Source: Bradyrhizobium embrapense
GTDB taxonomy: Bacteria > Pseudomonadota > Alphaproteobacteria > Rhizobiales > Xanthobacteraceae
Length of the DNA: 64,000 nt
Direction of reading: 5' to 3'
Assembly: GCF_001189235.2 (NCBI RefSeq)
Contig: NZ_LFIP02000014.1
Span: forward strand, 1 to 64,000
The notes under the pieces are model-generated. The model had not been told where the DNA came from, did not search any database, and worked only from the letters and a program-made list of their open reading frames with translations. Positions 1 through 7,817 of the stretch are shown in pieces; positions within the stretch are counted from its first letter, which is position 1; each line of letters opens with the position of its first letter. Made by a program: the position numbers and the translations under genes.

Positions 1-222
1 AACTGGACCTTCGCCGGAAGCCAGCGTGGCGCCGACCGTGCCGCCATCATGCTGACGATGATCACGAGCTGTCGCCTCAACGAGGTCGATCCGAAGGTCT
101 GGCTCGCCGACATCCTCGCCCGCATCGCCGATCTTCCCGCATCGCGTCTGCACGAACTGCTGCCCTGGGAATGGAAGCTCCTGGGCCAAGCCGGCAAGCC
201 CGCCGGTCAGCAGGCCGCCTGA
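1..222 (+). CDS. IS66-family transposase (TnpC), C-terminal end, 5' part outside the window
   Basis: The window opens inside an open frame of 73 codons ending at TGA 220..222. It reads NWTFAGSQRGADRAA, then WLADILARIADLPASRLHELLPWEW. This is the characteristic C-terminal end of IS66 TnpC: the AGS.RG.ERAA stretch followed by the WLADVLARIADHPA..LLPW tail. In the family it catalyses element transposition as the DDE transposase. Catalytic residues lie upstream and cannot be seen. The right end of the element should lie within the next 100 bases; an imperfect GTACGCATAC-like terminus occurs (reverse strand) around 289..298 but was not paired with a left end. Confidence 0.85.
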   Translation, partial: NWTFAGSQRGADRAAIMLTMITSCRLNEVDPKVWLADILARIADLPASRLHELLPWEWKLLGQAGKPAGQQAA

Positions 223-1001
223 CCTTCACGCAACGCCATCATAGCTCGCCGTGCCCGCGCGCACGCGTCAATCGGGCGGTCTTCATCGTATGCGTACGTA
301 ATTCCTCCTTCTTCAAGTCTGCAGATTGCGTCAGGCAACCTACAAGGGTTGGCAGGCGGCCAACACAACAAGCTTAAGTATCCTAATGGCCTCGGTCGAG
401 CACTGCGGGGACATCCCAGACTAAGGAGATTGCAGATGAGCCTACAAAAATCGTCAATCAAAGCTGCGACGCTTGCCGTATTGCTCATCACGCGTGTTGG
501 CCCGGAGCCGAATCAGTAACGGACCGATCGTCGCGGTGGCGCTACTGGCGGGCAGACCGTCGAGGTACGCTACGCAGAGTCCGTTTCTCAACGGGCTCGT
601 GATTTCCTCGTCTTCCGATGGCGAGTTCTCGAACGCCTTACAGACCGTGACGACCGGACCTTCAGCGGAGCGGGTGGCCTGAACGTGGTGGGGGCGTATA
701 CGTAAACGCAGGCCACGGCGCATTGATCCCACGGCGGCGGGAGCTGGCCACTCCTGTCGGCGCCGCCGCCTGCTCGACGGGGTGCAGCACAGATGGACGA
801 AAAGCTGGAGTTTCTGCCATCGGTCTGCACAGTGCAGCGGTGATCGCGCGCGCCAAGTTGTTGACTGGCCTTCCGGCCGCGACGAATCATGGTTTTTCAT
901 CTGGGAACTACAGCAGTGACTGAAGGTGCTCTGGGAGGAGCATATCCCTCCGAGACGCCAAGAATTCATGAGACGGCCGCAGGCATCATGACAGACGGTA
1001 T
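223..1001. other. Mostly non-coding stretch between IS66 and the diguanylate cyclase
   Basis: Apart from the probable right end of the IS66 element and the decayed frame at 436..705, I see no supported gene. The other open frames here overlap one another on both strands and have no recognisable content. Confidence 0.5.
436..705 (+). pseudogene. Possible small secreted protein gene with an internal stop
   Basis: An ATG at 436 sits seven bases after AAGGAG (423..428) and starts MSLQKSSIKAATLAVLLITR, which resembles a signal peptide. A TAA at 517..519 ends this frame. The same frame then continues open to 705 with protein-like composition (GGQTVEVRYAESVSQRARDF...). A nonsense mutation in a gene of about 89 codons would explain this. 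I do not recognise the family. It could also be a 27-residue peptide followed by chance sequence. Confidence 0.3.
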
Positions 1002-2411
1002 ATGCATATGAGCACCAACCTTGTGGTGCACGAAGCGACCAACACGCTCCGGCTGGTCACACAGGCGTACGTGAGCCTTCTCCTCGTCGCCTTCGCCCTG
1101 ATGCCTGCCCAGTTCATCGCCTACCTGTTTTTCCAGCAGGATCCCGCGTTAAAATTCGAGAATCACCTATTCCACGAATTCGCGATTGCCGTCGCCACCC
1201 TCGAAGGGCTGTTTGTCACCTATGTGACGTGGCGTTGCTACCAAGCTTCAGGTGAACCTCTGTTGCGTTGGTTGACCCTGGGTTTTCTCGGCTTCGTGCT
1301 GATCTATTCGCCCCACGGCGCCTTCACCGGGATGGCACACCGCAATATTTGGTTGTTTCTTCTCTATGGGCCGGCGTCGCGTCTTGCGATGTCGATTCTG
1401 CTCTTCGTTGGGCTGTTCAGCTATGACCAGCCCTCAGACGAGGTCGAGAAGCGCTCCGATACGCGCACATGGCTGATGTGGATCGGTCTGTTCCTGACGA
1501 TGGACATCGCCGTCGGCCTGATCGCCTACTCCCCCTATGCGGGGCATGCCGCGGTACGCTTGTCCATGGAAGGTGGCGCACTGGTGTTCAGCGCGTTGAA
1601 CGTTGCGGCCATGCTGATGCGACGGATTCAGGCGCCGCTCATGCTCATTTTCGGTATTTCGGTCGCGTGGTTTGCCCTATCGTCGCTCGCATTCATTCTG
1701 GCGGCGCCCTGGAACCATATGTGGTGGCTCGCCCACGCGATCTTCGCTGGCGGGTTCTTCCTGCTCAGCTATGGCGTTGCCCAGGCTTTCCGAACGACGC
1801 AATCATTCTCGACCATCTACAGCCAGGAAGAAATGACTGCCCGCCTGGCCGAGTCGATGGCCGAGACGCAAAGGGCGCTCCAGCAATTGCAACTGAGCAA
1901 TCAACGGTTGGAACGCCTTGCCGCCACCGACCCACTGACCGGTGCCGGAAATCGGCGCCATTTCATCGAGCAAATCAGCAACGAGATCACGCGGGCCAAA
2001 CGAAGCGGAGCTCCATTATCTCTGCTGTCGATCGACCTCGATCATTTCAAGGATATCAATGACTCACGTGGTCACAGTGTCGGCGATGAGGTCCTCCGCG
2101 CATTCGTCCGAAAGTGTCTGGAGGCGATCCGCCCCTACGACTCTGTCGCGCGCGTGGGAGGTGAAGAATTTATGGTGTTGCTGCCGGGCGCGACGCTCGA
2201 CGCCGCTTGCGCGGTAGCCGAGCGCCTTCGATCAGCCATCGAAGGCGCTGCGTTCGACGTCGGAGCCCAGCCGTCGGTTGGCGTCACCATCAGCGTTGGG
2301 GTGTCGGAGTTCGGGCGCGATGGAGACACGCTTGACGGATTCCTGAACGTCGCCGATCAGCGCCTTTATCGCGCAAAATTTGAGGGACGCAATCGTGTGA
2401 TTGTCGGGTAG
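1002..2411 (+). CDS. Membrane-bound diguanylate cyclase (GGDEF domain)
   Basis: Makes cyclic di-GMP from two GTP at the inner membrane. The N-terminal half (about residues 15-270) holds seven to eight hydrophobic segments, i.e. a membrane sensor of the MASE type. A short coiled coil follows (about 280-310), then a GGDEF domain opening with TDPLTGAGNRR. The active-site motif is GGEEF at residues 386-390. RPYD at 377-380, five residues upstream, is a canonical inhibitory I-site, so product feedback is expected. A start six bases later (1008, ATGAGC) is equally possible; neither has a strong ribosome site. There is no EAL domain. The PilZ-like synthase at 7818..9788 is a plausible client, though not in the same operon. 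Confidence 0.9.
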   Translation: MHMSTNLVVHEATNTLRLVTQAYVSLLLVAFALMPAQFIAYLFFQQDPALKFENHLFHEFAIAVATLEGLFVTYVTWRCYQASGEPLLRWLTLGFLGFVLIYSPHGAFTGMAHRNIWLFLLYGPASRLAMSILLFVGLFSYDQPSDEVEKRSDTRTWLMWIGLFLTMDIAVGLIAYSPYAGHAAVRLSMEGGALVFSALNVAAMLMRRIQAPLMLIFGISVAWFALSSLAFILAAPWNHMWWLAHAIFAGGFFLLSYGVAQAFRTTQSFSTIYSQEEMTARLAESMAETQRALQQLQLSNQRLERLAATDPLTGAGNRRHFIEQISNEITRAKRSGAPLSLLSIDLDHFKDINDSRGHSVGDEVLRAFVRKCLEAIRPYDSVARVGGEEFMVLLPGATLDAACAVAERLRSAIEGAAFDVGAQPSVGVTISVGVSEFGRDGDTLDGFLNVADQRLYRAKFEGRNRVIVG

Positions 2412-2607
2412 GCCATCGTTCATTCACGCGCGTAGCCCCTGACGTTCCGCGCCGTGACGATAGTTACTCGGCTTCATTCTCCAACTCGGACCCAGGACTT
2501 CAAATTGCTATTCGCTAGTAATTCATCAATTTTCAACATTCGCGTATGAGTTCGCCGCAGGAGGATGCCAATATTAGAATTGGACCACTAACTTGCCGAG
2601 AGTTGCC
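2412..2607. other. Short non-coding spacer after the diguanylate cyclase
   Basis: AT-richer than its surroundings. No terminator hairpin or gene was recognised. Confidence 0.4.
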
Positions 2608-2921
2608 ATGTCGGCGATTGGTACGGCATTATTCAACAGTCTTCGTTTCGAGGAGCGTTCTGGTGACTTCTGCGTCGACTGGACGCGGAAAATATTCACT
2701 CGACGATCGATATCGACGACGTGGTCAGCGAAGGTTCGACTGTCATGAGTGTGCGAACGCCCCGATCAGGGGTATTGCACGCTGATTGGTTCGACTGGCG
2801 TAGTTCTGCCACAAGAGATGCCATAGCTCTTTTTGAGGGCGTCGTTCTCGCCTCGATCTTGGTGTATGTCTATGAACTTGGTACCACTATCGGGCCTGCG
2901 CGCTACGGATCTCGAGGTTGA
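2608..2921 (+). pseudogene. Unknown protein gene, frameshifted
   Basis: From ATG 2608 one frame reads MSAIGTALFNSLRFEERSGD, then FCVDW. From about 2680 a different frame reads DAENIHSTIDIDDVVSEGST and continues to a TGA at 2919..2921, including a hydrophobic stretch (ALFEGVVLASILVYVYELG). Joined by one frameshift these give about 104 residues of protein-like sequence, neither half of which looks like chance. I do not recognise the family. Confidence 0.35.
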
Positions 2922-3432
2922 AGTTGCAGGGTAACTTAAATCCTCTGCGCACGATGAGGTTTCATCAACGTGTGCTCACAGGGCGGGGCCGTCCAGATGT
3001 TCGACCCCCTTCCAATACTCTCACTCATCGGAGGCGGAGATCGAGAGGTTCGAGGCCGTAGCTGTGCTCCGTTTGAATTGATGGTGTATTAAATTGAGGT
3101 AGTTTAGGAGACTTGGGAGCGTTTTCAACTGTATGTGGATCACTACGCGTACCCGGCATGTCGAAAGAAGTTCGCACTGCTTGGGCGCAACGTCTTGACA
3201 AACTTTCCTATCAGCCTAACCGACGTTGTCACGGGGCGTGCGGGTCGCCGCAGCGCGCCCTATGCTCGATCTCTGCCGACGTAACGTGATCGGAAATTGT
3301 TCTAGCCTGCCGGAATAAACACGAAGATTGATCGTCCGGCGATTCATGCGTGTACGACGCAGCGTATCGCATCGCGCCACTAGACTGCTAGCACAGCAAC
3401 TTCGTGCCAATCGATGGCGTGAGAAGTGAGGG
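2922..3432. other. No gene seen
   Basis: About 500 bases without a supported coding frame, RNA gene or repeat. The two convergent flanking genes leave it as a plain intergenic or decayed stretch. Confidence 0.4.
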
Positions 3433-3912
3433 CTAACGAGGTAAGACGTTCAGAAACCGATCGTGAAGCTCACGCGGCATCTTCGCCAAAAGAAATTTTT
3501 CGATTATCCTACGATCGTCAGAGAAATGTTGAGCGCCATCGGACACGGAGTTGCCCTTGACACGGAGTTCTCGTCCAGACCCCCCCGTCTTAAAGCTCAC
3601 CTTAAAGCCGCGAAAGCCGAGTTCGCCCGCCCCACCGGCAGCAGTCTCTACTTTCCTTACTTTTTTGAGCAGTTTTAGAAGGGCAGTCGTATCTGTGCGT
3701 CCAAGCTTCCACGTTGGGTTGGGACGGCCAGAAAAAATGTCAATTTCTACCTGAGCGCGATCGGGTAGCTGTTCCATCGAGTTCCTAGCTTGCCGGGTCT
3801 CGGGCCAAGCCTTATCGGATATGAACGCTTCGGCTTGTGACCATGTAAGTACAGAAATCGGTATAAGGGCCGCGATTGCAAGTCCTCGGATCCGAAATTG
3901 CAGCGCCAGCAT
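3433..3912 (-). CDS. Secreted protein of an unnamed DVFSGRPNP-W family
   Basis: Function unknown. From ATG 3912 (AGGAAC nine bases upstream) it begins with a signal peptide, MLALQFRIRGLAIAALIP and on to a cleavage-like SQAEA. The mature part carries VEIDIFSGRPNPTWKL and later ELGFRGFKVSF. The neighbouring gene 3812..4672 has the matching VVTLDVFSGNANPSWQL and GLGYRGFHI, so the two are paralogs. This copy consists only of that conserved N-terminal domain plus a short tail. Its first about 100 bases overlap the 3' end of the upstream gene. An alternative ATG at 3777, also with an AGGAAC site, would avoid the overlap but lose the signal peptide. Confidence 0.6.
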   Translation of the reverse strand: MLALQFRIRGLAIAALIPISVLTWSQAEAFISDKAWPETRQARNSMEQLPDRAQVEIDIFSGRPNPTWKLGRTDTTALLKLLKKVRKVETAAGGAGELGFRGFKVSFKTGGSGRELRVKGNSVSDGAQHFSDDRRIIEKFLLAKMPRELHDRFLNVLPR

Positions 3913-4672
3913 TGTCGACGTTCCTCGCTGCCGTTTGGCCCGGCTTATGCGACCAACATCCAACGTTGTCTTGTCGATACCAATGATAGTCATTGTTCGG
4001 CCAAACGACCAGAGCCACGTACCAGCCGGAACCTGCGGCCAAGGGACTCGAGAAGTTCGCTGCCGGTTTCAATCCATCCGATTGAGCTGCGGCACTCACA
4101 TTGCTGCAAGCCATGGCTGTCGCGGGGTGTCCACTGGCGCGACCTGGCTGAGCGAAGGTATTTGTCGCGTTGTTGTTCGCGTAGTTATAGCAGTTGTTGT
4201 AAGGCTGAATGTTGGGAACATTCCAGAGGCCCGGGTTGTAGGCTGGCGCATCAACGGCGCGACATTGCGGGCATGAAGGTGCGCCCGCCAAATTGCCTTC
4301 AAACCTAGCCTGAGCATGGGTGGCAGTGCGCGAACTGACGTGCCGGCGGACTTCGTCGTTTATGGCGCTCCCCGATGTGGTGATTAGCCAGTCCTCAATG
4401 TCGGAATCCGCAACGTAGTTGGCAAGGCCAAGGCCTCGATCGAGGATGCCTTCGTGCACAAACAGGCGTTTCGGCCCGGTCAAGCTTTCGACGTGCTGCG
4501 CGATATGAAACCCGCGGTACCCTAATCCGCCGACGACCCCTGACGGCCTCGAGTGGGTGAACGTCGACGAGGCTCTGATCCGTTCGTCAAGTTCTTTCTC
4601 TTGTGCGGCCGTCAGCTGCCAACTCGGGTTCGCGTTACCCGAAAACACGTCCAGCGTTACCACCGTTGTCAT
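3812..4672 (-). CDS. Two-part secreted-type protein with DVFSG..NP.W domain and Cys/Asn-rich C-terminal domain
   Basis: Biochemical role unknown. ATG 4672 is preferred over 4687 because GGAGG lies six bases upstream of it. The first about 100 residues form the DVFSGNANPSW...GYRGFHI domain shared with the next gene. The rest is rich in Asn, Trp and Cys: a NCYNYANN stretch, then DYHWYRQDNVGCWSHKPG and DPRTCNRGPYTDFCTYM. That second domain occurs in my memory in scattered bacterial and fungal secreted proteins of unknown function. No signal peptide is evident. The pair 3812..4672 and 3433..3912 is probably one transcript with a 101-base overlap. Confidence 0.65.
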   Translation of the reverse strand: MTTVVTLDVFSGNANPSWQLTAAQEKELDERIRASSTFTHSRPSGVVGGLGYRGFHIAQHVESLTGPKRLFVHEGILDRGLGLANYVADSDIEDWLITTSGSAINDEVRRHVSSRTATHAQARFEGNLAGAPSCPQCRAVDAPAYNPGLWNVPNIQPYNNCYNYANNNATNTFAQPGRASGHPATAMACSNVSAAAQSDGLKPAANFSSPLAAGSGWYVALVVWPNNDYHWYRQDNVGCWSHKPGQTAARNVDNAGAAISDPRTCNRGPYTDFCTYMVTSRSVHIR

Positions 4673-4889
4673 ATTAGCCTCCGTCAAGCAAGGCAGATGA
4701 GTCGCGAAACCAGCGATAGCGAGGTTACCTCGTATAGGGGGCAGATCACCTCCTGATACTGATAGGAGCGTCCGCGACCTCGCCCGATAAAGAGAATAGT
4801 CCCGCGCAATTGCCCGAGCGTAAGCGGCACTTTACTTGTGTTGCCGAGTGCAAAACTTCACGAGGTTCGCATATTTGCGAAGGCGTCAT
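4673..4889. promoter_or_regulatory. Upstream region of the DVFSG operon, cut by the IS5 element
   Basis: Contains the GGAGG ribosome site for the gene starting at 4672. No promoter could be assigned. The left end of the IS begins at 4890. Confidence 0.3.
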
Positions 4890-4909
4890 CTAGCAGGCCG
4901 TTGAAGAAC

Positions 4910-5254
4910 TCAGCCGCGTTCGCAAACGAAGGCTGAATCGTCGCCATTGTGGATGTAGAAGTGGCCAACGAGCCTGCCGGCAGAGCCGATCATGGCCCAT
5001 CCGCGACCACAGGACGGATCATTCTCGTCGTGCCCCTCCCATGAGAACTCGGCGCAGGCCGATCCGTCGCGGGTGCCGTAGCGAGCATCCAGGAAGCCCT
5101 TGAGAGCCCCAAACGCTATTTCGCCATCGGACTTGCCCCGAAAGGTGAGATGCGCCTCTCCGACAAGATCGAGGAAGTCGCTGTCCCAGTTGTCCATTTC
5201 GACGATGCGCCAGCGGCCGGCAAAAGCCTTGGCGAAGCCGGGCACTTTGGCCAT
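4910..5254 (-). CDS. Passenger gene of the IS5-type element, 114 residues
   Basis: The ATG at 5254 overlaps the transposase stop (TGATG), so translation is coupled. The product starts MAKVPGFAKAFAGRWRIVEM and reads on through DNWDSDFLDLVGEAHLTFRG and GEIAFGALKGFLDARYG. It is acidic, soluble, with no membrane segment. I recall near-identical small proteins both inside such insertion sequences and free-standing in rhizobial and actinobacterial genomes, without a known role. It ends almost at the IS terminus. The longer frame that continues upstream in the same register is the antisense shadow of the transposase. Confidence 0.7.
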   Translation of the reverse strand: MAKVPGFAKAFAGRWRIVEMDNWDSDFLDLVGEAHLTFRGKSDGEIAFGALKGFLDARYGTRDGSACAEFSWEGHDENDPSCGRGWAMIGSAGRLVGHFYIHNGDDSAFVCERG

Positions 5255-6344
5255 CAGCCGGCCTCCGCGATCAGCTTGGGCAACCGCACCAGATTGTAGG
5301 CGGCGGCAGCAAAGGTAAAGGCCCATCCGACCCGATCGCGGCCGCGGAAGCGGGTCTTGTCTTGCCCGCCGATCGTCTTGATCCAGCCGAATGCCTCCTC
5401 GATGCGCTTGCGGATGCGCTGGCTGACCACATAGCCGCCGTGCCGTGTCGTACGTCCGTAGATCGCAGAGCTGCGGCCGTTGGTGTTCTGCGCAACATGC
5501 GGCGTCACGTTCATCGAGCGCAGCTCGTTGACGAAGTCTTCTGCATCGTAGGCTTTGTCGGCACCAAGCGTGATCGCTGTCGGTCGATCGGCACGAGGCT
5601 CGATCATGTGCAGCGCAGCCACCCGTTCGGCATGCCCACCGGCCTGCGTCAGGCAGGCGTCGACCAGCAAGCCGTGGCGGTTCTCCATCAGCCCGTGCCC
5701 GATGAAGCACAGCTTCGTCTCCTTGCCTTTTCCCTTGCGGTAGAGCCTGGCCTCCGGATCGGTGGTCGAAGCATGGGTGTCGTTGGAGCGCTTCTGGCCA
5801 TGGAAGTTCGCTTCAGCATTGCGCCCGCCGCCTTGGGCCGGCGGCTCGCCGGAGCTATCCTTCGATTTGACGCTCTTCATCGAGGCCCACGCCCCGATCA
5901 GCGTGCCGTCGACCGAGAAGTGATCGCTCGACAGAAGCTTCTTCACCCTGGGCTGCGCCAGCACCGCCGCCAGGAACTTCGCCGCGATGTCGCCTTCCAG
6001 CAGCCGGTCGCGGTTCTTCGAGAATACCGAATGGTCCCAGGCTGCATCGTCGACGCCGATTCCGACGAACCAGCGGAACAGCAAATCATATTCCAACCGC
6101 TCCATCAGAAGTCGCTCCGAGCGATCGAATAAAACGCCTGCAACAGCATCGCCCGCAGCAGCTTCTCCGGCGGGATCGACGGCCGTCCAATCGGCGAATA
6201 AAGGGCGGCGAAATCGTGCTCCAGCGCCGCCAGCGCCTCGTTCACGATCGTCCGGATCCCTCGCAGCGGATGATCACGCCGCACCCTTGCTTCCAGGTCG
6301 ACGTAGCTGAACAAATCGCCCGTTCGATTGTCGCCGCCGCGCAC
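5254..6344 (-). pseudogene. IS5-family transposase, split by a one-base deletion
   Basis: From 6344 the frame reads MRGGDNRTGDLFSYVDLEAR... to LLQAFYSI and then leaves frame at about 6115. From 6105 it resumes with MERLEYDLLFRWFVGIGVDD, through DGTLIGAWAS (first catalytic Asp region), to the conserved C-terminal stretch RIRKRIEEAFGWIKTIGG. Inserting one C in the ATCGCTCGG stretch near 6113 restores an uninterrupted frame (QAFYSIRSER.LMERLEY), as expected for this family. The defect could be real inactivation or a base-calling error. Confidence 0.85.
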
Positions 6345-6425
6345 GCACCGTCTCCGAATCTCGTCGGAGCCAATGAATCATGATCGTCGGTCGGCGGCGA
6401 CTACCTTTTTTCAACAGCCTGCTAG

Positions 6426-6719
6426 TCTTGGTGACCGACTCGGCGCCCGGGTTCCCTCAAGTTCGAACTGGGCACCGAGCGGGGCGTCGGTAGGTTCGAA
6501 CGTGCCTTCGGCGTGCTGCGTCAGCGAAGCGAGCAGGCCGGATTGGCCAGATCAGATCGGCTTCGAGGCGAAAACGACTCCTCCAGTCGCTAAGCACGAC
6601 GATCGCCATGCGGAGCAATCGAACGAAAGCCGCGGCCCACAATGTCAGGCGCGCCTGACGAAGATTACTTCTATCATCGTTCGAGTCACGGCGCTCCACT
6701 CTCGTTCTTGGGACTGCAA
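6426..6719. other. Intergenic, no gene seen
   Basis: Between the IS5-type element and the 3' end of the polysaccharide operon. Overlapping short frames on both strands show no recognisable content. Confidence 0.4.
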
Positions 6720-7808
6720 CTACGAATTGGAGCGACGACCCATCAGCTTGGACTGCATGTGGGCAAGCGCGTCGCTCAACCTTGCTGCTTCCTCAAAACG
6801 GGTCTCCTGGTGCGGCGGACGCGCGCCAGGATCGAGCAGGATGGCCTGAGCGGATTCCGACAGCCGGCGCAGCGGCGTTCTGAGCCATTGGGCGGCACAT
6901 AGGAGTAGCGCGAGTGCGACAACCGCGCCAGCGCCGAGAATGATCCAGAACAATCGGATCAGTTCTCGGGTTGATGACATAGCATCGTCAGCGTTCTGTC
7001 GGATCAGGAGAGACCAGCCGAAGCTAGGGAGGTCAGCAAAACCAATGCTCGGAACGATCACTGTGAAATAGTCCTTGCCGTCAGGCCACCGCTCGCTCGA
7101 AAACGCTCTGGTGACGCGGCTGGCGGCAAGCGCTGAGCCGACGCTTAGCCGCTTGTTGACGAGATCGGTCGGACCAAAAAGGACGGTTCGGTCCCGCGAA
7201 AGCAGCAGCACATCGATTCCGGGCGCCTGCAAAGCAGCCATCCCCTCCTGCACCCATTTCCAATTGAGGTGTGCCCCGATTACGCCGACGACGGAACCAC
7301 CATGCCGTAAGGGAGCGGCCAGATCGACGAAGCGATAGGGCTCAGCGGATACAGGCAAGAGGCTCGCGAGGAGTTGGGCCTCGTGAACATCGACCGCAGC
7401 TGGCGCATCAAGGCCGCGCCTGAACCATGGTCTCTGCGCAACGCTTGCGCCCTCAAGCATCCCATCCCTGGCCGCCAGTACCTTGCCCTCGAGATCGGCT
7501 ATGCCGAGCCAGGAGTATCGTCCATCCAAGCGGCTCAGGAATTGGATGTGCTCACGGGCATTTGCCGGGTCGGTGGGGTCGATCAGGTCGGCCATACGTG
7601 CTAGGTCCATCCAAACCCCGTAGAGGCGCCGCGCCAGCAGGTTCGCGCTCAGTTCGCCGCGGGTCGTCAATTTCTCGACCTGCAATTCCTCGCCGCGCTG
7701 CTCCAAGGCCGCGGTGTACAGTGTGGCTGTCACGATCGCCGGCACCAGCATCAACGTTGCGCCGCCGACGAACACAAGCGTGCGCAAGCTCAGGCCTCTG
7801 TTCGCCAT
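6720..7808 (-). CDS. Cache-domain membrane sensor with HAMP, no output domain
   Basis: Third gene of the operon 10993-6720. It has one transmembrane helix near residues 8-30, a large periplasmic region of double-Cache type (with YSWLGIADLEGKVLAARDG), a second helix near 285-308 and a HAMP-like segment that ends the protein. No kinase, GGDEF, EAL or methyl-accepting domain follows, so any signal must pass to a partner, plausibly the neighbouring synthase. ATG 7808 is chosen because GGAGG lies four bases upstream and overlaps the end of the synthase gene. The substrate is unknown. Confidence 0.75.
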   Translation of the reverse strand: MANRGLSLRTLVFVGGATLMLVPAIVTATLYTAALEQRGEELQVEKLTTRGELSANLLARRLYGVWMDLARMADLIDPTDPANAREHIQFLSRLDGRYSWLGIADLEGKVLAARDGMLEGASVAQRPWFRRGLDAPAAVDVHEAQLLASLLPVSAEPYRFVDLAAPLRHGGSVVGVIGAHLNWKWVQEGMAALQAPGIDVLLLSRDRTVLFGPTDLVNKRLSVGSALAASRVTRAFSSERWPDGKDYFTVIVPSIGFADLPSFGWSLLIRQNADDAMSSTRELIRLFWIILGAGAVVALALLLCAAQWLRTPLRRLSESAQAILLDPGARPPHQETRFEEAARLSDALAHMQSKLMGRRSNS

Positions 7809-7817
7809 CACGCCTCC

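Larger units (their letters stand above)
4890..6425 (-). mobile_element. IS5-type insertion sequence, near complete, with CTAG ends
   Basis: Imperfect terminal inverted repeats: CTAGCAGGCCGTTGAAGAA at 4890..4908, and the reverse complement of the right end at 6405..6425 (CTAGCAGGCTGTTGAAAAAA). CTAG at both tips fits the YTAR target duplication of IS5 relatives but is itself palindromic, so it may be repeat or target. The body carries a frameshifted transposase (5254..6344) and a translationally coupled passenger gene (4910..5254). Confidence 0.85.

Noticed and set aside
5254..5710. Long reverse frame upstream of the IS passenger gene as part of that protein
   Set aside because: It is the out-of-frame shadow of the transposase; the passenger starts at the coupled ATG at 5254.
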